Origin: Acidimicrobiia bacterium
GTDB lineage: Bacteria; Actinomycetota; Acidimicrobiia; Acidimicrobiales; Ilumatobacteraceae
Assembly: GCA_009927565.1 (NCBI GenBank)
Contig: RFMT01000274.1
Location: 1 to 14,695 of the forward strand
Direction of reading: 5' to 3'
Length of the DNA stretch: 14,695 bases
Under the pieces are notes generated by a model. The model had not been told where the DNA came from, ran no database searches, and saw only the letters and a list, made by a program, of their open reading frames with translations. Every line of letters starts with the position of its first letter. The first letter of the stretch is position 1. The translations under genes and the position numbers were made by a program. Positions 6,946-14,161 of the stretch are shown here, in pieces.

Positions 6946-7404
6946 ATGCCAAAACTAATAATCAAAAACGTCGACGAACTCAAAGGCTTTGTCGGAAAGC
7001 ATCTTGGTTTTTCGGACTATCTCACGATCACACAGGAACAAGTGAATATTTTCGCCGATGCGACTGGTGACCATCAATGGATCCATATCGATGTTGAACG
7101 CGCGAAAGCAGGTCCGTTCGGTGGACCAATCGCCCACGGATATCTGACGCTCTCGCTCGGTCCGGTTTTTCTTCCGCAAATTTTTGGCGTCGAAGGTGTG
7201 GCGATGGGCGTTAATTACGGCACAAATAAAGTTCGCTTTCCCTCACCGGTACCAGTCGGCTCAAAACTACGTGCTGGAGTAAAACTTTTGAATGTTGAAG
7301 ATGTAACTGGCGGTGTTCAAGTGACACTCGAGACCACTTTCGAAGTCGAAGGTGCCAAGAAGCCTTCTTGTGTCGCTGAAGTCGTCTTCCGTTATTACCT
7401 ATAA
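6946..7404 (+). CDS. MaoC-type (R)-specific enoyl-CoA hydratase, HtdZ-like
   Basis: A single hot-dog fold hydratase of 152 residues that would add water to trans-2-enoyl-CoA thioesters to give (R)-3-hydroxyacyl-CoA. The signature FADATGDHQWIH (36-47) places catalytic Asp42 and His47 in the D-x4-H spacing of the family, followed by GPFGGPIAHGYLTLSL and VNYGTNKVRFPSPVPVGSKLR, which form the helix and active-site strands. From memory the sequence is strikingly like the mycobacterial single-domain hydratase Rv0130 (HtdZ), including TITQE, ERAKAGPFG and the VRF-P-PVPVGS strand. Exact substrate is unknown. It is convergent with the acyl-CoA dehydrogenase/LLM operon, which also points to acyl-CoA metabolism in this part of the chromosome. 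Confidence 0.9.
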   Translation: MPKLIIKNVDELKGFVGKHLGFSDYLTITQEQVNIFADATGDHQWIHIDVERAKAGPFGGPIAHGYLTLSLGPVFLPQIFGVEGVAMGVNYGTNKVRFPSPVPVGSKLRAGVKLLNVEDVTGGVQVTLETTFEVEGAKKPSCVAEVVFRYYL

Positions 7405-7430
7405 CTTCAAATCACTTATCTGAAGTTTTT
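7403..7430 (+). terminator. Rho-independent terminator of MaoC gene
   Basis: AACTTCA (7403-7409) pairs with TGAAGTT (7421-7427) around an 11-nt loop, and the stem runs into five Ts (7426-7430). The left arm begins at the MaoC stop codon, and the loop contains the stop codon of the convergent LLM gene (7416-7418). A third copy, ACTTCA at 7435-7440, could pair with the same TGAAGT instead. On the minus strand no T-run follows, so it mainly serves the plus-strand gene. Confidence 0.6.
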
Positions 7431-8384
7431 CATTACTTCAGCAAAAAGTTCAACTGTTTCAGAACTTGGATAATCGGCACACCACGGAATGAATCCGCTG
7501 CAACCAAGGTCAATATATTTTTGAACCTTCTCGGTCACCTGCTCGACGGTGCCGACAAGATTGTTCGCCTGCCATTGATCAAATGGATCGGCACGCAAAC
7601 TAAGTGAACCTGCTGCCTTGATCTCTTTTTCGGTTCTACGAATAAAGATATCTGGTGACCAGGTCTTGCGAATTTCTGACTCGTCTCGCCCGACCGCCGT
7701 GCAATGCCCCTTGAGTATGTCACGCTTACGTGCGAACTCTTCTGGGCTGCCACCAAAATTTGAGCAATCGGCATAGCGCGCGACAACACGCAATGTAAGT
7801 TGCTCGCCGCCACCCCCAATCCAAATTGGTGGATGGGGTTTTTGCAGCGGCTTCGGATCGCAATTACCACGCACCAAGTTGTAGTACTTACCGCTGTAAT
7901 TTGTTTCTTCTTGCGTCCACATTGATCGAACAATCTCAACGCATTCGCGCAACATCGCAATCCGAACCTTAGGTTCAGGAAAGTCGTAACCGTAACCGCG
8001 ACATTCGTTTTCGTACCAGCCCGCACCAATACCCCAATCGAGTCGGCCACCAGAGATAACGTCAAGCGTCGATGTGATTTTTGCGAGCAAACTGGGCTCG
8101 CGATACAAGTTGCAACCGACCATTTGGCCGAGCCTTATTTTCGAGGTGCGCTGACTAATCGCCGCCATCGTTGTCCAGCACTCGAAAACTGTTTCATGAG
8201 CCGGTCGTGGAACGTTATGGAAATGGTCGTATACCCAAATTGAGTCGAATCCAAGTTTTTCGGCCAACTGCGCAATTTCGACAGACTTTTTCCACTGATC
8301 AACCGGATCCGGAATCGAAACAAGTTCCATCTTCCATCCCTGCGGGATGAATACGCCAAAAGTTGTATGTGGTTTGCTCGTCAT
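7416..8384 (-). CDS. LLM-class (luciferase-like) oxidoreductase, probably F420-dependent
   Basis: A 322-residue TIM-barrel flavin/F420 oxidoreductase. Recognisable pieces: N-terminal FGVFIPQGWKM, AEKLGFDSIWVYDHFHNVP, RLGQMVGCNLYREPSLLAKITSTLDVISGGRLDWGIGAGWYENE (the central LLM signature, read in sections), YYNLVRGNCDPKPLQKPHPPIWIGGGGEQLTLRVVARYADCSNF, and a C-terminal VTEKVQKYIDLGCSGFIPW. In actinobacteria this class mostly uses F420 in place of FMN, but the cofactor cannot be settled here. The substrate is unknown. Its ATG overlaps the stop of the upstream acyl-CoA dehydrogenase (ATGA), so both are translated from one mRNA, suggesting a shared acyl-CoA, lipid or sterol-type pathway. Confidence 0.88.
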   Translation of the reverse strand: MTSKPHTTFGVFIPQGWKMELVSIPDPVDQWKKSVEIAQLAEKLGFDSIWVYDHFHNVPRPAHETVFECWTTMAAISQRTSKIRLGQMVGCNLYREPSLLAKITSTLDVISGGRLDWGIGAGWYENECRGYGYDFPEPKVRIAMLRECVEIVRSMWTQEETNYSGKYYNLVRGNCDPKPLQKPHPPIWIGGGGEQLTLRVVARYADCSNFGGSPEEFARKRDILKGHCTAVGRDESEIRKTWSPDIFIRRTEKEIKAAGSLSLRADPFDQWQANNLVGTVEQVTEKVQKYIDLGCSGFIPWCADYPSSETVELFAEVMKNFR

Positions 8385-9601
8385 AGCGGCAGATCTCCAG
8401 TCGCAGATTTCGTTGAACCATGATCTTTGTAGGCAGCAATTGTGCGTTGGGCGATGCGCATTTGATGAATTTCATCAGCACCATCAGCGAAGCGACTCCA
8501 TCGCGCCTGCTGCAACATATTTGCCAAAGGTGTATCGGTCGAATAGCCGAGCGCACCGTGAACTTGAATTGCGCGATCAATAATCCTCCACAAACTATTG
8601 GCAACAAAATGCTTTGCCATAGAAACTTCCGAAGTAAAGCTCTGTCCGTTTTCGATCTTGTAAGCAGCATGCAAGACCATCAACTTGCACTGATAGAGCT
8701 CCATCGAAGAGTCAGCGATCAACCATTGAATACCTTGTTTCTCAGCGAGTACTGAGCCATGCGAATACCTCTGTAACGCGCGATCGACCATCATGTCGAG
8801 GGCGATTTCTGCTTGACCAATCCACCGCATGCAGTGTGCGAGACGTGCGGGGCCGAGTCGATACTGACCAAGCAAATGACCTTGCCCGCGACCACCCAAC
8901 ATATTTTTTGCCGGCACTCGAAGATCTTGAATCAAAATCTCACAGTGATTGTGGCCACCCGACATTGTCTCGACATCGCGAACAATATTGAACCCTTCAC
9001 TTGGTATATCAACGATGAAACACGAGTTTGCGGCCTGTGGAAGATCGGGATTGTCTTCGGTTCGTGCAACAAGTAGAGCGAATTGCGCTCCACGTGCACC
9101 AGAGATGAACCACTTGTGACCATTAATCACCCATTCGTCACCATCTTGATAAGCCTGAGTCTTAATAAGTGTGGGGTCGCTACCAGCAACCTCTGGCTCT
9201 GTCATCGCAAAACAACTTCGTGCTGTACCTTCACATAGCGGACGCAAGTACTTTTCTTTTTGTTCATCAGTTGCCCAATGCAAGAGCGTGTGCTGATTGC
9301 CTTCGTCGGGAGCCTGAGCATTTAAGACGAACGGACCAATACTCACCTTTGCCGCTTCGGCGGAAACTGCAGCCATGGCAGTCGGACCAAGACCCATGCC
9401 ACCCCAATCAGAAGGCATGTGTGGCAACCACAAATTCCAATGGTCACGTGCTCGACCACGCAACTTAACAATTGCGCGAACCACTTGAGAGCGGTCCTTT
9501 TGATCGATCGCATCCCATTCGGGTCGCACTTCAGTATCCATGAACTCACGAACCTTTAATCGAACAGTTTCGACTTCAGGTGAAAATGAAAAATCAATCA
9601 A
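8381..9601 (-). CDS. Acyl-CoA dehydrogenase, ACAD10/11-like
   Basis: FAD-dependent dehydrogenase that would introduce the alpha-beta double bond into an acyl-CoA thioester. It is 406 residues with the three-part ACAD fold: helical N-domain (FSFSPEVETVRLKVREFMD), middle domain with CFAMTEPEVAGSDPTLIKT (FAD/substrate loop) and WVINGHKWFISGARGAQFALLVART, and helical C-domain with KHFVANSLWRIIDRAIQVHGALGYS. At the site of the usual catalytic Glu (YEGT-type motif) it reads FADGADEIHQ, so Asp373 is the likely base, as in the ACAD10/11 group. The TTG start at 9601 is supported by AAGGGAG 9 nt upstream. First gene of a two-gene operon with the LLM oxidoreductase; divergent from ubiE. Confidence 0.92.
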   Translation of the reverse strand: MIDFSFSPEVETVRLKVREFMDTEVRPEWDAIDQKDRSQVVRAIVKLRGRARDHWNLWLPHMPSDWGGMGLGPTAMAAVSAEAAKVSIGPFVLNAQAPDEGNQHTLLHWATDEQKEKYLRPLCEGTARSCFAMTEPEVAGSDPTLIKTQAYQDGDEWVINGHKWFISGARGAQFALLVARTEDNPDLPQAANSCFIVDIPSEGFNIVRDVETMSGGHNHCEILIQDLRVPAKNMLGGRGQGHLLGQYRLGPARLAHCMRWIGQAEIALDMMVDRALQRYSHGSVLAEKQGIQWLIADSSMELYQCKLMVLHAAYKIENGQSFTSEVSMAKHFVANSLWRIIDRAIQVHGALGYSTDTPLANMLQQARWSRFADGADEIHQMRIAQRTIAAYKDHGSTKSATGDLPL

Positions 9602-9610
9602 GGCAAATTT

Positions 9611-9617
9611 CTCCCTT
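9611..9617 (-). promoter_or_regulatory. Ribosome binding site fixing the TTG start of the acyl-CoA dehydrogenase
   Basis: On the minus strand AAGGGAG lies 9 nt before the TTG at 9601. It is the clearest Shine-Dalgarno sequence in the window and contrasts with the six genes that appear leaderless. It supports the uncommon TTG start. Confidence 0.6.
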
Positions 9618-9645
9618 GAGTAGTTTGGCAGACTTGTGTCACAAA

Positions 9646-9681
9646 GCCCTTACTAGGGCGACCATAACTGGTTTGCCCTAG
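9646..9681. repeat. Overlapping inverted repeats in the divergent ACAD/ubiE intergenic region
   Basis: GCCCT (9646-9650), CTAGGGC (9653-9659) and GCCCTAG (9675-9681) form two competing pairings. One is GCCCT-4 nt-AGGGC; the other is CTAGGGC-15 nt-GCCCTAG. The outer palindrome overlaps the proposed ubiE -10 box, so it may be an operator controlling one or both divergent genes. Role is inferred. Confidence 0.5.
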
Positions 9682-9684
9682 CCT
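9679..9684 (+). promoter_or_regulatory. -10 element, leaderless promoter of ubiE
   Basis: TAGCCT (TANNNT) ends 7 nt before the GTG at 9692, with no ribosome site. It is the same hexamer as upstream of era. Its first three bases form the end of the right arm of the CTAGGGC/GCCCTAG palindrome. Confidence 0.45.
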
Positions 9685-9691
9685 GAATTGC

Positions 9692-9988
9692 GTGACAGCC
9701 AAAACTCGCAAGCGCGACAAATGGGACCGTAAAGATCTTCCAAAGGGTGCCGAGAAAGTAGAAGCAGTCCGCGAGATGTTCGATGCAATCGCTCCCCGCT
9801 ACGACTTTGTGAATCGTCTAATGACTTTTAGATTGGATACTCGTTGGCGCAAAAGGACTGTTTCCGCGCTCAACCTACCCAGGGGCTCACGGGTTCTCGA
9901 CCTCGCGAGTGGCACCGGCGATTTATGTATTGAACTAAAGCAAACGGCTATCAACCAATTTCGATGGACTTATCATTTGGCATGTTGA
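9692..9988 (+). CDS. ubiE: Demethylmenaquinone methyltransferase, N-terminal part; frameshifted gene
   Basis: Start of a UbiE/MenG methyltransferase, which methylates demethylmenaquinone with S-adenosylmethionine in the last step of menaquinone synthesis. It carries the family opening VREMFDAIAPRYDFVNRLMTFRLDTRWR (in sections, 26-53) and SAM motif I VLDLASGTGDL (68-78). After IELK the frame turns into non-family sequence (QTAINQFRW...) and stops at 9988. The rest of the protein is in the +1-shifted frame (9964-10410 and a few codons before). Restoring one A in the run at 9937-9939 gives IELKANGYQPISMDLSFGML and a 239-residue protein of normal length. The GTG start fits the upstream -10 box. 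Confidence 0.85.
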   Translation: MTAKTRKRDKWDRKDLPKGAEKVEAVREMFDAIAPRYDFVNRLMTFRLDTRWRKRTVSALNLPRGSRVLDLASGTGDLCIELKQTAINQFRWTYHLAC

Positions 9989-10410
9989 GTGCCGATCGCA
10001 GTGGCGCCCCAAGAACCCAAGTCGACATTTTGAGGCTTCCAATACCCAATATGTGCGTTGACGGCATTACTTGCGGGTTCGCCTTGCGCAATCTCGAAAA
10101 TCTACAGATGTTCTTCACCGAACTTGCTCGCGTGACGCGACACGGTGGTCGAATTGCGCTGCTTGACGTGAGTGTGCCGACCAATCGATTGATTCGATTC
10201 GGCAACAGTATTTATTTCGGTCGTATCGTGCCAATTATTGGTGGTCTATTTTCAAATCGTGCCGCATATAGATATTTGCCGAAAAGCGTCGCCTACCTTC
10301 CGGAACCTGGGCAATTAGTTGAAATGCTGAAGCAATCGGGATTTGCTGACGCCAAACAAACCCAGCTTTCGGGCGGGCTTACTCAACTTCTTGTAGCGAC
10401 ACGAAACTAA
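9964..10410 (+). CDS. ubiE: Demethylmenaquinone methyltransferase, C-terminal part; frameshifted gene
   Basis: The remainder of UbiE/MenG. DLSFGML is SAM motif II region, DILRLPIPNMCVDGITCGFALRNL is the family's second signature, LARVTRHGGRIALLDVSVP follows, then YRYLPKSVAYLPEPGQLVEMLKQSGF and the C-terminal LSGGLTQLLVATRN. The true frame joins the N-terminal part near 9938; the ATG at 9964 is an internal methionine. The stop TAA is followed at once by the ATG of menF, so both are one transcription and probably coupled translation unit. As drawn, neither fragment would be an active enzyme alone, because motif I and the rest of the fold are separated. Confidence 0.85.
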   Translation: MDLSFGMLSADRSGAPRTQVDILRLPIPNMCVDGITCGFALRNLENLQMFFTELARVTRHGGRIALLDVSVPTNRLIRFGNSIYFGRIVPIIGGLFSNRAAYRYLPKSVAYLPEPGQLVEMLKQSGFADAKQTQLSGGLTQLLVATRN

Positions 10411-11604
10411 ATGCGCTCAACTACCCAACTACTTTCCGCAGTAACCAGTCAACAAGTTGACCTAAACGACTTTGCAAGCAATGATGGCTATTTGTTTGTG
10501 CGAGATGGTGTCGGTGTCGCTGGACAAGGCATTGCAAAGCGAGTAGCTCGAAATGAACTTGCGGCGACATTGTCTGCAATCAATGACAACAACCAAAGCG
10601 GCTTAGTCGAGGCGGGGCCGATTGCGATTGGTTGTATTCCGTTCAATAGCAGCGACCCACATGATTTTGTGATTCCAAAAGTTGTAGTCGGTAAAACTAC
10701 TGAAGGTCAACACTGGGTGACGACAATAGATGATGCCGAATTTGACTTTCATGCACCAGAAGACATTCGACCCTTCGCTGCGTCTTTCATGGTCAACCCA
10801 GGCGTACCTGTTGATCACTATCTAGAAGCGGTTCGCTTGACTGCCCAAGCAGTGCGAGAAAACAAAATCGACAAGGCTGTCATCGCCCGCGACGTCTTTG
10901 TCACCTCCAACTTTCCGTTTGATGTTCGCGCAATCTTGCATCGTCTGAAGGCATCCTTTGGGTCAAGCTATCGATATCTGTTTGACAACTTTCTTGGCGC
11001 GTCACCTGAATTGTTGGTTGCTGTAGAAGGCAACAAAGTTTCGAGTCATCCACTTGCTGGCACCGCACCACGAACCGGCAACCCAACTATCGATCAACAA
11101 ATTGCTAGTGACCTCATTGCCAGCACTAAGAATCAATTAGAACACCGCATTGTGATCGACATGGTGCACGACACGCTGTTGCCCTGGTGCTCGTTTCTTG
11201 ATTGGCAACCCGAACCCTCGATTGTCGCTGTCGCCAATGTCCAACATCTCGGCACTGAAATTTCAGGACAACTGAGCGAACCACGGCCCAGCGTTCTCGA
11301 ACTTGCCTACGCGCTCTCACCTACACCCGCACTTGGTGGTACGCCAAAACAGGAAGCCCTCGACCAAATCGCTCGTGTGGAGGGCATGAATCGAGGTCGA
11401 TATGGTGGCGCGGTCGGGTATGTCAACAAATCTGGAGACGGAAAATTCGCTGTCGCCATTCGTTGCGCAGAACTCGATTCAACGCTCATGACTGCTCGAC
11501 TTTTCGCCGGTGGCGGAATTGTTGGCGACAGTAACCCAGCTGGCGAACTTGCTGAAACTCAGGCCAAGTTTCAAGCAATGTTGGCTGCGCTAATTCGCCC
11601 GTAA
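10411..11604 (+). CDS. menF: Isochorismate synthase
   Basis: Converts chorismate to isochorismate, the committed step toward menaquinone. It is 397 residues of the chorismate-binding fold: KIDKAVIARD with likely base Lys155, YRYLFDNFLGASPELLVAVEGNKVSSHPLAGTAPR (in sections), the SxKNQLEHRIVIDMV segment with Mg-ligand Glu244 and His245, LSPTPALGGTPKQEAL, GMNRGRYGGAVGYV, VAIRCAEL, and the C-terminal ARLFAGGGIVGDSNPAGELAETQAKF with Glu379/Glu382. The menaquinone context favours MenF over a siderophore (EntC/DhbC) role. It starts directly after the ubiE stop with no gap and no visible ribosome site. It is convergent with menD, 22 bp apart, with no clear terminator between them. Confidence 0.93.
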   Translation: MRSTTQLLSAVTSQQVDLNDFASNDGYLFVRDGVGVAGQGIAKRVARNELAATLSAINDNNQSGLVEAGPIAIGCIPFNSSDPHDFVIPKVVVGKTTEGQHWVTTIDDAEFDFHAPEDIRPFAASFMVNPGVPVDHYLEAVRLTAQAVRENKIDKAVIARDVFVTSNFPFDVRAILHRLKASFGSSYRYLFDNFLGASPELLVAVEGNKVSSHPLAGTAPRTGNPTIDQQIASDLIASTKNQLEHRIVIDMVHDTLLPWCSFLDWQPEPSIVAVANVQHLGTEISGQLSEPRPSVLELAYALSPTPALGGTPKQEALDQIARVEGMNRGRYGGAVGYVNKSGDGKFAVAIRCAELDSTLMTARLFAGGGIVGDSNPAGELAETQAKFQAMLAALIRP

Positions 11605-11626
11605 AGTCGTTTTGTTCGCTGAGAAC

Positions 11627-13327
11627 TCAACGCAGATTTGATGCCACCATCTGATTGATGCGCTCATGCACTTTGACGTTTTCTTGTCGGTCGGTCACGA
11701 TTCGAGCCAGCCAAGGGCCTCGCTGAGATACAACTTGCGCCAAGTCAGACATATTTGCCACTTCTTGCGTATTGATCTGGTGTGCCTGAGCCAACATTTT
11801 TATATTGGCACCATGTGGTGTACCAAAGATCTTTTCAAATTTTGCTGCTTCAAGTGCCTGCGCCTGGGGCAAGAAAGAAAATATTCCGCCACCGTTATTG
11901 TCAATGACGACTATTCGTAGATCAATTTCGCGGCTTACGAGACTGATCAAGCCGTTGACGTCGTGCAACAAGGCAATATCGCCGATTAGTAGGGTTGTTG
12001 GTTGACGCGTTGCTAATGCGATACCCACTGCCGTAGACACGACGCCGTCGATACCATTCACGCCGCGATTGGCATAAACACGAAGTCCGGTGCGGGGTGC
12101 GGCGAACCATTCGACATCACGAATCGGCATAGAACTTGACACGACCAAATTGGATGCTTCGGGCAAAAGCCCATATAGCGCACGTGCGACACCCGGTTCA
12201 GTTAGGCCAGGCTCATCGGTGAGTGCTGCGTTAATTGACCTCTGGGCCGAAGTCTCGGCCGAGCTCCATAGCTCAAGCCAAGAGAAGCAATCTTTCGTGT
12301 CTTTCTCGTTTGAATGCAAAGCAATCAGCTCGGCGCACAATTCATCAATGTCGCCAACTATGTGCAGCGAGCAGACCCGGTCTGGGTCAGCCAAAGTTGG
12401 AGTTGTCGTGACGACGATTTGACTCGCGCTTGAGCCGGCAAGCCAAGAATTGACAACCTTGGAAGCAGGAAGAGTGCCAAAGCGCAGAACAACATGAGGT
12501 TGCAACTTTTTCGAAAACTCTGCGTCTCGCAAAATTGCATCAGCGGCGCTAACTACGACTTTGCTCGGCACGCGCGCACCACTTCGCGGATCTGCAAGGA
12601 CAGGCCAACCTAGAGTTTCTGCTAATCGCAAAATAGTTTCGACCCGATAGTTTTCGGGTCCCGCAATGATCAATCCATTTTTAGATTTGAGTGCTTTCTT
12701 CAACTTGCGAAGCGATCGTGCCGAAGGCAAATTAATTTTTTCTGTAATAGTCGCAGATCTCTCGTGCCTTTGCGGCAGATTTGTTGCGGCACCAATGAGG
12801 GGTTCGCGAAATCTCAGATTGAGGTGAACCGGTCCTCGCACTTTGCCAAGGCTTGACGCAAAGAGCTCACGCGCCGTCTGACGCCATGTCGTACTTTCAG
12901 ATTCGTCTGCAACTTCGGCGTTAAAAAACTTGCGCACCGACGCACCATAGAGATTTCGCTGGTCAATTGTTTGTGGTGCGCCGACACCTTGCAGTTCGGC
13001 TGGTCGATCAGCCGTGCAAATCAAAATTGGAATCTCGCTGTAATGCGCTTCGACCACCGCTGGGTGAAATTCAACTGCTGCTGTACCAGATGAACACACC
13101 AAGATCGCTGGAACCCCAGAGGCTTTAGCGATACCAAGTGCGGCAAAAGAAGCGCTTCGTTCATCGTGAAAAATGTGCATCTCGATTTCGCGCCTATTGG
13201 CGATTTCAAGTGCAATTGGCGTAGATCTAGAACCGGGTGAGACGACCGCATGGCGAACACCGCAAACGAGCCATTCGTCGACCAATGTGGCGCAAAAAGT
13301 AGCAGTGGTCGCTGCAGAAGAACCCAT
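11627..13327 (-). CDS. menD: SEPHCHC synthase (2-succinyl-5-enolpyruvyl-6-hydroxy-3-cyclohexene-1-carboxylate synthase)
   Basis: Thiamine-diphosphate enzyme that joins 2-oxoglutarate (as succinic semialdehyde) to isochorismate. The 566-residue protein shows VVSPGSRSTPIALE, HDERSASFAALG with catalytic Glu56, GVPAILVCSSGTAAVEFHPAV, ICTADRPAELQGVGAPQTIDQ, GPVHLNLRFREPL, and the ThDP-binding stretch from GD (449-450) to NNGGGIF (477-483). The frame stays open for 47 codons upstream, but that extension is Cys-rich, unlike MenD, and covers menH. The ATG at 13327 gives family length and sits 6 nt after a TGC-CACGAT element. Divergent from menH, convergent with menF. Confidence 0.93.
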   Translation of the reverse strand: MGSSAATTATFCATLVDEWLVCGVRHAVVSPGSRSTPIALEIANRREIEMHIFHDERSASFAALGIAKASGVPAILVCSSGTAAVEFHPAVVEAHYSEIPILICTADRPAELQGVGAPQTIDQRNLYGASVRKFFNAEVADESESTTWRQTARELFASSLGKVRGPVHLNLRFREPLIGAATNLPQRHERSATITEKINLPSARSLRKLKKALKSKNGLIIAGPENYRVETILRLAETLGWPVLADPRSGARVPSKVVVSAADAILRDAEFSKKLQPHVVLRFGTLPASKVVNSWLAGSSASQIVVTTTPTLADPDRVCSLHIVGDIDELCAELIALHSNEKDTKDCFSWLELWSSAETSAQRSINAALTDEPGLTEPGVARALYGLLPEASNLVVSSSMPIRDVEWFAAPRTGLRVYANRGVNGIDGVVSTAVGIALATRQPTTLLIGDIALLHDVNGLISLVSREIDLRIVVIDNNGGGIFSFLPQAQALEAAKFEKIFGTPHGANIKMLAQAHQINTQEVANMSDLAQVVSQRGPWLARIVTDRQENVKVHERINQMVASNLR

Positions 13328-13333
13328 GCCTCT

Positions 13334-13342
13334 ATCGTGGCA
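13334..13342 (-). promoter_or_regulatory. Extended -10 element, leaderless promoter of menD
   Basis: Minus strand TGC plus CACGAT ends 6 nt before the menD ATG. It matches the elements before 6463 and 6946 in both the CTGCCAC core and its exact 9-nt distance to ATG. A GAGG lies only 1 nt from the ATG, too close to act as a ribosome site. Confidence 0.45.
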
Positions 13343-13348
13343 GCAATG

Positions 13349-13376
13349 AGTATAAAAAGGTTGCGTCGTGTGGCAA
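13349..13376 (-). promoter_or_regulatory. Alternative sigma-70-like promoter for menD
   Basis: Minus strand TTGCCA (13371-13376) and TATACT (13349-13354) are 16 bp apart, close to the -35/-10 consensus, and would give a leader of about 15 nt for menD. On the plus strand TATAAA (13351-13356) overlaps it and could serve menH, so this AT-rich core may be a shared divergent promoter. Confidence 0.35.
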
Positions 13377-14156
13377 ACTGCACAAGACCGCACCCAACGA
13401 GTGCCCCTGATGCTTAGCAGCAAGCAATTCGGCACTGGCCCGAGAGCCGTGCTGGTACACGGATTCACTCAAACGCATGAAACATGGCTAGAAGTCATCG
13501 ACTCTCTCAAGCACAAGTTCGAACTCGTCGCGATCGACGCCCCCAACCATGGCGACTCATGCGATGTCTCACTCAATTTAGAATCAGGAGCAAAGGCAAT
13601 CGGTGAAGTTGGTGGCAATGCAACCTACATCGGCTATTCACTCGGTGGGCGTTTATGCCTAACACTGGCACTTTCTGAACCGCAGAAAGTTTCTCGACTC
13701 GTCTTGATCAGCACTACTGCAGGCATAGAAGATCGAGAATTGAGAATTGAACGCATTCGAGCCGACGAGGAACTTGCCAGACGAATCGAACAGATTGGCG
13801 TCAATAAATTTATTGACGAGTGGTTGAGCCATCCCCTTTTTGCCGCGCTCAACTCTGAAACAAATCAAAGAAAGATCCGGGTGAAAAACACTGCAATCGG
13901 TTTAAGTTCAAGTTTGCGGCTTTGCGGTGCGGGCCGTCAGCAACCGACTTGGTCTCGATTACGAGAGCTAACAATGCCAGTTCTAGTTATTGCTGGCGCA
14001 AATGACGAAAAATATTGCCGGTTAGCCGAGAGATTGGTTTCAGACATTGGCACAAACGCAACTTTGGAGATAATCAAAGACTCAGGACACACTCCACATC
14101 TTGAACAACCGAAAGTCTTTAATGAATTGCTTGAAAATTTTCTGTCGACTAATTAG
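13368..14156 (+). CDS. menH: SHCHC synthase (2-succinyl-6-hydroxy-2,4-cyclohexadiene-1-carboxylate synthase), alpha/beta hydrolase
   Basis: Alpha/beta-hydrolase-fold enzyme that removes pyruvate from SEPHCHC to give SHCHC, the step after MenD. Seen: LVHGFTQTHETW (oxyanion region), VAIDAPNHGDS, nucleophile Ser91 in GYSLGGRL, VLVIAGANDEKY with Asp213, and DSGHTPHLEQP with His241. The divergent menD and the pathway context favour MenH over a generic hydrolase. The GTG at 13368 gives 262 residues, but the family normally begins nearer to MLSSKQFGTGPRAVL, so GTG 13401 or ATG 13410 are real alternatives (Ser would then be 77 for the ATG). TATAAA at 13351-13356 is the only promoter-like hexamer upstream. 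It is convergent with menA, 5 bp apart. Confidence 0.85.
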   Translation: MWQTAQDRTQRVPLMLSSKQFGTGPRAVLVHGFTQTHETWLEVIDSLKHKFELVAIDAPNHGDSCDVSLNLESGAKAIGEVGGNATYIGYSLGGRLCLTLALSEPQKVSRLVLISTTAGIEDRELRIERIRADEELARRIEQIGVNKFIDEWLSHPLFAALNSETNQRKIRVKNTAIGLSSSLRLCGAGRQQPTWSRLRELTMPVLVIAGANDEKYCRLAERLVSDIGTNATLEIIKDSGHTPHLEQPKVFNELLENFLSTN

Positions 14157-14161
14157 CGCTT

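Noticed and set aside
9931..9966. Programmed ribosomal frameshift in ubiE
   Set aside because: CTAAAGC is not a known slippery heptamer, no downstream hairpin or stop arrangement fits, and the family does not use frameshifting; a missing A is simpler.
11614..11626. GTTC-GCTGA-GAAC hairpin between menF and menD
   Set aside because: Four base pairs only and no T-run; not enough to call a terminator.
13328..13468. 47-codon open extension upstream of the menD ATG
   Set aside because: It is Cys-rich, unlike any MenD N terminus, overlaps menH and crosses the promoter-like elements; the ATG at 13327 gives normal length.
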